Assembly (NCBI GenBank): GCA_035710745.1
Contig: DASTCX010000025.1
Span: forward strand, 124,001 to 188,000
From: Candidatus Eremiobacteraceae bacterium
GTDB lineage: Bacteria; Vulcanimicrobiota; Vulcanimicrobiia; Eremiobacterales; Eremiobacteraceae
Length of the DNA: 64,000 nt
Reading direction: 5' to 3'
The translations under genes were made by a program, and so were the position numbers. This document shows positions 59,375-64,000 of the stretch, one piece after another; positions within the stretch are counted from its first letter, which is position 1, and every line of letters begins with the position of its first letter. The notes under the pieces were generated by a model. It worked only from the letters and a program-made list of their open reading frames with translations. It searched no databases and was not told where the DNA came from.

Positions 59375-60643
59375 CTAGAGCTTTCCGAGTTTATCCTTCG
59401 CCTTGGTCACTCCTTGTCCAAGGATGTCGACCGCTTCGTCGATCTCGTCCTTCGTGACGACGAGCGGAGGTTCGAGACGGATGACGCGCTGCTGGTTGAG
59501 CGTATACGCCGCGGTCATCCCGAGCTTGAGGCACTCGGGGATGATGACGCCGCCGTACCCTTCGTTCGTGAGTTCCACGCCGACGACGCAGCCTCGGCCG
59601 CGTACTTCGGCGATGACGTCCGGATGTTTCGCGCGCAGCTCGTCCGCGCGCTTCATCAGATACGCGCCCATCTCTCGCGATCGATCGACGAGCTTTTCGT
59701 CGACGAGCACTTCGAGCGCGGCGAGGCCGGCCGAGCATGCGAGCGGGTTGCCGCCGAACGTGCTCGTGTGCATGAGCGGCGATTGGCCGAACGCACGCAT
59801 CCAGACGTCGCGCTTCGAGATCGTCGCGCCGATCGGTACGACGCCTCCCGAGAGACCTTTCGCGATCGTCATGATATCGGGCACGACGCCGTCGGCGTCG
59901 ACGCCCCACATGTAGCCGGTTCGTCCGAGACCTGTTTGCACTTCGTCGGCGATGAAGAGCGCGCCATGCTTGTCGCACAGCTCGCGAACGCCTTTGAGAT
60001 AGCCGTCGGGCGGGATGACGACGCCGCCTTCGCATTGGATCGGTTCGACGATGAACGCGGCTGCGCCGGGCAACGCGCGATCGAGCGCGTCGAGATCGCC
60101 GAACTGGACGTGCTCGAATTCCGGCACGAGCGGCTGGAAGGAATCCTTGAAGACGTCGCGGCCCGTCGCGGTGAGGCTGCCCATCGTCTTGCCGTGATAC
60201 GCGTTATGCGTCGAGACGATGTGCACGCGTTTGGTCGAAAGCCGCGCGAGTTTGAGCGCCGCTTCGACGGCCTCGGTACCGCTGTTCGAGAAGAACGATA
60301 TCGCGAGATCGCCTGGGGCGAGATCGGCGAGCGCCTTTGCGAGCATCGCGAGCTGTTCGTTGAAGAAGACGCGCGTCGAGAGCGCCATCCTATCGAGCTG
60401 ATCGCGGACCGCCGCGACGACGCGCGGGTGCATGTGGCCGAGCGTGAAGACGCCGTAGCCGCCGCAAAAATCGAGGTACGATTTTCCCGTGTGATCCCAG
60501 ACGCGGCAGCCGCGCGCGCGGATCTCGACCGGCGCGCCTGCGACCTTCATGAACCGCGCGAGCGGCGGATTGACGAACTCTTTGTAGGCCGTGTAAACGG
60601 TGTCGAAGAGCGTCAATTGCTGTTCTTGGAGGGCATTGGCCAT
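59375..60643 (-). CDS. Class III PLP-dependent aminotransferase (ornithine/putrescine type)
   Basis: 422 residues from ATG 60641-60643; a 5' extension reads through repeat DNA. GC.VWD..GK.YLDFCGGYGV, NSGTEAVEAALKLAR, ADEVQTGLGRTG and the Schiff-base lysine in TIAKGLSGGVVPIGA. Very similar in layout to putrescine/ornithine/acetylornithine aminotransferases. Transfers a terminal amino group using 2-oxoglutarate; the exact amine is not decided. Its neighbours (START protein, AAR-like reductase) raise the chance that an aldehyde from the latter is used. Confidence 0.88.
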   Translation of the reverse strand: MANALQEQQLTLFDTVYTAYKEFVNPPLARFMKVAGAPVEIRARGCRVWDHTGKSYLDFCGGYGVFTLGHMHPRVVAAVRDQLDRMALSTRVFFNEQLAMLAKALADLAPGDLAISFFSNSGTEAVEAALKLARLSTKRVHIVSTHNAYHGKTMGSLTATGRDVFKDSFQPLVPEFEHVQFGDLDALDRALPGAAAFIVEPIQCEGGVVIPPDGYLKGVRELCDKHGALFIADEVQTGLGRTGYMWGVDADGVVPDIMTIAKGLSGGVVPIGATISKRDVWMRAFGQSPLMHTSTFGGNPLACSAGLAALEVLVDEKLVDRSREMGAYLMKRADELRAKHPDVIAEVRGRGCVVGVELTNEGYGGVIIPECLKLGMTAAYTLNQQRVIRLEPPLVVTKDEIDEAVDILGQGVTKAKDKLGKL

Positions 60644-60670
60644 ATCGCTTCGACGTTCTCGGTTCATGGA

Positions 60671-60748
60671 GCGGTCGACCTTTACGGTCGACCGCCGCGA
60701 CCTCGCGATAAGAAGACAAAGGGAGCGGTCGAGATTTATCTCGACCGC
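60671..60748. repeat. Two type A hairpin repeats of different classes
   Basis: 60671-60695 has arms GCGGTCGACC/GGTCGACCGC with loop TTTAC; 60725-60748 has arms GCGGTCGAGAT/ATCTCGACCGC with loop TT. Each is preceded by GGA or GGGA and followed by CGCG. They lie in the divergent gap between the aminotransferase and the hydrolase, so here a terminator role is unlikely for at least one. Confidence 0.82.
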
Positions 60749-60824
60749 CGCGGCCTCGCAGAGTCGGCCCCACGGTCACCGACTTGAAGGTTGGGCTTTC
60801 GGTCAAAAGAACGTCCCTGGACCT

Positions 60825-61661
60825 ATGACCGACGCAAAGCGAGCGAAGTCCGACGGGCTGAGCATAGCCTATCTAGATGAAGGCAGCGGACCGCCGATCC
60901 TCTTCCTTCACGGCGTTGGCGCGACAAAACAGATGTGGGCGCCGCAGCTCACGATGCTGTCCGAACGGTTTCGCTGCATCGCACTCGACTACCGCGGTTA
61001 CGGCGAGTCGGAAATGCCGCCTGAGTCGTCGCTCAAGCCCGCTGCTCGCGATGCGAAAGCGATCAGCCGCGCGGCATACGCTCGCGATGTCGTCGCGGTG
61101 CTCGATGCGGCGGGAATCGAGTCAGCACATCTCTGCGGATGTTCGCTCGGAGGGGTCGTCGCGCTGGAAACGTACGACGCGAAGCCGGCGCGCGTGAAGT
61201 CGCTTGCGCTCGTCGACACATTTGCATTCTATCCGGACGGTTCTACGTCGATCGACGAGCGCGTCGCGAATCTTGATCGTCTTGGCATCGCCGAGTTCGC
61301 GAAAACGCGCGCACCAGGCATCCATAAGCCGGACGCCCCAAAAGCGCTGGTCGAGAAGTCGGTCGCCGACATGGCATCGATCCCGCTCGCCGTGTACAAA
61401 GCGTCGACGCGCGCGACGTGGACCGGCGACTACCGTGCACTCCTGCCGCGGATCAGCGTGCCGGCGGAAGTGTTCTGGGGCGAACTCGACACTTCGATCG
61501 CGCCGCACGAGTTGAGCGAAGAACTCGCGAGTGCGATTCCGACGTGCAGCGGCGTCGTCCGCGTGCCGCACGCGGGCCACGTGGCGAACCTCGACAATCC
61601 GGAGTTCTTCAACCTCGCGCTCGAGGCGTTCGTCGACTCGGTCGAAGCTGGTTTTATTTAG
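60825..61661 (+). CDS. Alpha/beta hydrolase
   Basis: 278 residues from ATG 60825. Oxyanion segment ILFLHGVGATKQMW, nucleophile elbow CGCSLGGVVALE (Ser within G-x-S-x-G), acid in VFWGELDTSIAP and His in PHAGHVANLDNPEFF. Similar to 3-oxoadipate enol-lactonase-type hydrolases, but the substrate is open. The start is in a 181 bp divergent gap holding two hairpin repeats. Convergent with the SPFH gene, with 12 bp between. Confidence 0.88.
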   Translation: MTDAKRAKSDGLSIAYLDEGSGPPILFLHGVGATKQMWAPQLTMLSERFRCIALDYRGYGESEMPPESSLKPAARDAKAISRAAYARDVVAVLDAAGIESAHLCGCSLGGVVALETYDAKPARVKSLALVDTFAFYPDGSTSIDERVANLDRLGIAEFAKTRAPGIHKPDAPKALVEKSVADMASIPLAVYKASTRATWTGDYRALLPRISVPAEVFWGELDTSIAPHELSEELASAIPTCSGVVRVPHAGHVANLDNPEFFNLALEAFVDSVEAGFI

Positions 61662-61673
61662 TCCGCGACGCGG

Positions 61674-62723
61674 TTAGCCGAGCTTCGTGCCGCACTCCGA
61701 ACAGAACTTCGCGCCGGGCGCGTTCTGCGCTTTGCAGTTCGGGCACACCGCGCCCGCCATAGCTTTGCCGCATTCCGAGCAGAACTTCGCGCCGGGTGGG
61801 TTTGGCGCGTGGCAGTTCGGACAGGCGATCGACGCCGTCGGCATCGACGGAGCCGCTGCGGCTTGCGAGTTCGCCTGCTGCATCGCCTGATTGATCATGC
61901 CCGGCAACGCGAACCCGATGCCGGCGCCGACGCCGAGGCCGGCTGTGGTTCCGGCGCCGCCGCTCTGGTTCTGTGCTGCATCCTCGATCGCGCGCGCGCT
62001 CTTGTATTGCATGTACTGGCCCATATTGCCGATGACGCCCATGCCGGTGCGCTCGTCGATGACCTTCTGCACTTCATCCGGCGGCGTGATCGCGTTGATG
62101 AGCAAGTCGACGAGTTCGACGCCGTATTGGCCGAAGTCGTCTTTGACGCGCGCCTTCGCGGCAGCGTCCAAAGCGTCGTATGACTTCGGCAGGTCGAGGA
62201 TGCTCTTGAGCGTCTCGCCGAGCAGGTTGTTCAGCCGCGAGACGATCGCGTTGCGAAAGAAATCGGCGAGCGCATCGCTCGTGTAGACGTTCTGCGTGCC
62301 GACGATCTTGTTGACGAACAGTTGCGCATCAGTTACTCGGACGCTGAAGACGCCGTACGCGCGCAGGCGCACCATCGAGAACTCGGCATCGCGGAAGAGG
62401 ATCGGCTCGGCGGTGCCCCAGTGCAGATTCGTGAAGACCTTCTGGTTGACGAAGTACACCTCGGCTTGGAACGGCGACGTGCCGCCGAACGGCATCGACA
62501 GCAAGCCGGTTATGAGCGGTAGGTTCTGCGTCGCAAGCGTGTAGCGGCCCGGACCGAACGTGTCGAGCGCGCGACCGTCGCGGAAGAACACCGCTGCCTG
62601 GCTCTCCTGGACGATGAGCTGGCTGCCCCATTTGATGTCGGTCGATCCCGTCTCCGGCCACCGGTGCACGATCTGCTGACCGGTATTGTCGAAGAATTCG
62701 ATGACGGATAAGCCGAGTGCCAT
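61674..62723 (-). CDS. SPFH-domain protein with two C-terminal zinc ribbons (YdjI-like)
   Basis: 349 residues. SPFH/virion-core-like domain (residues 1-220, starting VIEFFDNTGQQIVHRWPE), a helical Gly/Ala linker, then two tandem zinc ribbons, CPNCHAPNPPGAKFCSECGK and CPNCKAQNAPGAKFCSECGT, evidently an internal duplication. Members form membrane-associated scaffolds, often recruited to stressed membranes. Paired with the helical protein encoded just upstream at 62771-63388. Confidence 0.88.
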   Translation of the reverse strand: MALGLSVIEFFDNTGQQIVHRWPETGSTDIKWGSQLIVQESQAAVFFRDGRALDTFGPGRYTLATQNLPLITGLLSMPFGGTSPFQAEVYFVNQKVFTNLHWGTAEPILFRDAEFSMVRLRAYGVFSVRVTDAQLFVNKIVGTQNVYTSDALADFFRNAIVSRLNNLLGETLKSILDLPKSYDALDAAAKARVKDDFGQYGVELVDLLINAITPPDEVQKVIDERTGMGVIGNMGQYMQYKSARAIEDAAQNQSGGAGTTAGLGVGAGIGFALPGMINQAMQQANSQAAAAPSMPTASIACPNCHAPNPPGAKFCSECGKAMAGAVCPNCKAQNAPGAKFCSECGTKLG

Positions 62724-62733
62724 TTGGTCCTCC

Positions 62734-62755
62734 CGGTCGAGCTAAAGCTCGACCG
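62734..62755. repeat. Type A hairpin repeat, GAGCT/AGCTC class
   Basis: Arms CGGTCGAGCT/AGCTCGACCG with loop AA, followed by CTACAACA. It lies between the SPFH gene start and the stop of the helical protein gene. The inner arm bases differ from other classes on both sides, keeping the pairing. Confidence 0.75.
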
Positions 62756-62770
62756 CTACAACAGATATCG

Positions 62771-63388
62771 TTATGGGGTGGGCAGGCCATCGAAGAGGTG
62801 CTTGCGGCCTTCGAAGCGGCGGTCGAACTCCGCCGTCAGCCCATCGAGCTTCGCGAGCGCGCTGCGCAGTGCTGTCGGATCAGCTGCGCCCTGCTCGACC
62901 TCACCGACGCCCGATTCGAACTTCCCCAGCTCACCCATGAGCGCCGTATCGTACGCGTAGATCTTTGCGAGTTCGGTATCGCCCATCTGGACGCGGTCGA
63001 ACACGGCCGCATAGCCATAGTCCGCAAAGCGCATGCGGTCGATCAAGCGGCTGAGGCGACGCGAGCTCTGGTCGATGAGCGCAACGCCGTCGAGGCTGCC
63101 GCTTCGCGAAAGCGTGTCGACGACCGCGTCGAGGCGGCCGCGCACGTTCGTCAGCCGCTCGCCGATGACGGCACGCAACTGCTTATCTGCGATGCGACGG
63201 TCTTCGGTCGACTTGTAGCCGGCGAAGCCCGGCACGAAGCTCGCGAGTGTTGAGAGAGCCTCGTTCAAAGAAGGCAGACGCGATTCGAATTCGTGCACGC
63301 GTTCGCCCAGGCTCGGGCCCGGCGCGACCGTCGGCGTCGCAGGAACGGCCGAGGCGATTTGTCCTTGGCCCGATGCTTGATCTTCCAT
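62771..63388 (-). CDS. Hypothetical helical protein, SPFH-gene neighbour
   Basis: 205 residues from ATG 63386-63388, preceded by GGAGCATCAT; an upstream in-frame ATG at 63409 is possible but lacks a better site. After a Pro/Ala spacer the sequence is almost wholly helical with charged heptads (LGERVHEFESRLPSLNEAL, IADKQLRAVIGERLTNVRGRLDAVVD, LGKFESGVGEVEQG), suggesting a coiled-coil partner. No membrane segment. 47 bp upstream of the SPFH gene, same strand. Confidence 0.75.
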   Translation of the reverse strand: MEDQASGQGQIASAVPATPTVAPGPSLGERVHEFESRLPSLNEALSTLASFVPGFAGYKSTEDRRIADKQLRAVIGERLTNVRGRLDAVVDTLSRSGSLDGVALIDQSSRRLSRLIDRMRFADYGYAAVFDRVQMGDTELAKIYAYDTALMGELGKFESGVGEVEQGAADPTALRSALAKLDGLTAEFDRRFEGRKHLFDGLPTP

Positions 63389-63465
63389 ATGATGCTCCGT
63401 CCGCTCCATCGGCGCGTGGTTGTGCAGCGCCGCCTACGTGGTATATCGTCCCGGACGATTCAAGG

Positions 63466-64000
63466 TTACATCGCTACCGCGAGTTCTTCGTGATCCTCGG
63501 CACCGCGTTCCGCCGGCTGGGTCGCGCGTGCCTCGTCGAGGAGCACGCGTACCGCATCCGGGTCGGGCGCCTTGTTGATGCGCTCGCGCATGCTCCCCGC
63601 GTCGCGGATCCCCTTGACGTACCAGCCGAGATGTTTGCGCATCTGGAGAAGTCCCGATCGTTCGCCGTAGCGTTCGATCATCGCGTCGAAGTGCTCGCGC
63701 GCGAAGTCGATGCGCTCTGCGATCGTCGGCGGTGCAGGCACAGCCTTGCCGCGCATCGCCGCGGCGATATCGCGGATTAGCCAAGGATTGCCGAGCGCGG
63801 CGCGACCGACCATGATCGCGTCGGCGCCGGTCTCGCGCAATCGCATCATCGCCTCCTCGGGAGACGACACGTCGCCATTACCGATGACCGGCACGTGCAG
63901 CGCCTCTTTCAAACGCGCGACGTGCTCCCACTTCGCGGACGGTTTGTAGAACTGTTTACCGTAGCGGCCGTGCAACGTGAACGCGTCGATCCCGACCGCT
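63466..64000 (-). CDS. dusB: tRNA-dihydrouridine synthase DusB, C-terminal part (runs off right edge)
   Basis: 178 codons within the window; the 5' part lies beyond 64000. Dus pattern: AVGIDAFTLHGRYGKQFYKPSAKW, PVIGNGDVSSPEEAMM, TGADAIMVGRAALGNPWLI (FMN phosphate-binding region), and the C-terminal helical tRNA-binding domain (FDAMIERYGERSGLLQMRKHLGWYVKG). Reduces uridine to dihydrouridine in tRNA with FMN. An apparent ATG/TTG start inside (63975) is not the true start, since conserved sequence continues upstream. Confidence 0.9.
   Translation of the reverse strand, partial: AVGIDAFTLHGRYGKQFYKPSAKWEHVARLKEALHVPVIGNGDVSSPEEAMMRLRETGADAIMVGRAALGNPWLIRDIAAAMRGKAVPAPPTIAERIDFAREHFDAMIERYGERSGLLQMRKHLGWYVKGIRDAGSMRERINKAPDPDAVRVLLDEARATQPAERGAEDHEELAVAM

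Noticed and set aside
60600-60824. Upstream extension of the alpha/beta hydrolase containing RSRFISTAA
   Set aside because: It translates two hairpin repeats and overlaps the divergent aminotransferase start. The hydrolase domain begins at ATG 60825 and needs no such leader.
61690-61830. Direct repeat of about 60 bp
   Set aside because: It corresponds to the duplicated zinc ribbons at the end of the SPFH protein, so it is coding, not a mobile or CRISPR repeat.

Overview
The window is a 64 kb piece of a high-GC (about 63-65% by eye) bacterial chromosome with dense, tightly overlapping operons. Many start codons overlap the upstream stop codon (ATGA or GTGA). The organism was not identified by search. 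Dispersed intergenic palindromes that read through into proteins as 'ERSRFIST', together with the gene families present, suggest a member of Candidatus Eremiobacterota (WPS-2). That is an inference from remembered genomes, not a measurement. No rRNA, tRNA, CRISPR array, insertion sequence or prophage was seen.

Layout. 1-2.9 kb: start of an isocitrate dehydrogenase gene, two small unknown genes, an M16 peptidase and a small secreted protein. 2.9-10.9 kb: the most unusual locus. Six co-directional genes (one full-length and one split DUF4331 protein, two Ni/Co-type transporters, a TPR protein) face a divergent ECF sigma factor/RskA-type anti-sigma pair. 11-14.5 kb: ketosynthase, START-type cyclase, flavin oxidoreductase and methyltransferase, a small polyketide-like set. 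14.6-18.1 kb: P5C dehydrogenase and its MocR-type regulator. 18.1-20.8 kb: acetyltransferase, aquaporin, MoeB/rhodanese. 20.8-25.3 kb: lactate-utilisation lutABC joined to a beta-propeller lipoprotein and an SDR. 25.4-32.9 kb: S9 peptidase, a lower-GC unknown, MauE/TlpA redox pair, LemA/TPM genes, DUF3105, lipid kinase.

32.8-39.0 kb is metal homeostasis. An mntR-mntH pair has a perfect 18 bp palindrome over its start codon. A znuA-znuC-znuB-fur operon has a Fur-like 7-1-7 box over the znuA start codon. 39.0-44.3 kb: flagellar basal-body operon flgB-flgC-fliE-fliF-fliH-fliI plus a lytic transglycosylase. No separate fliG is seen, and the FliF tail resembles part of FliG. Divergent from it (44.5-49.4 kb) are a GAF-PAS adenylate/guanylate cyclase and a GAF-rich diguanylate cyclase.

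49.4-54 kb: rplM-rpsI with a recognisable promoter, a TMEM175-like channel and a ferritin-like/CDGSH/ferredoxin fusion. 53.7-58.8 kb: one tight operon of an acyl-ACP-reductase-like gene, a 'quinate 5-dehydrogenase'-like gene, greA, lysS, truA and a degenerate HMA protein. 58.8-64 kb: START protein, class III aminotransferase, alpha/beta hydrolase, SPFH/zinc-ribbon protein and partner, and the partial dusB gene at the right edge.
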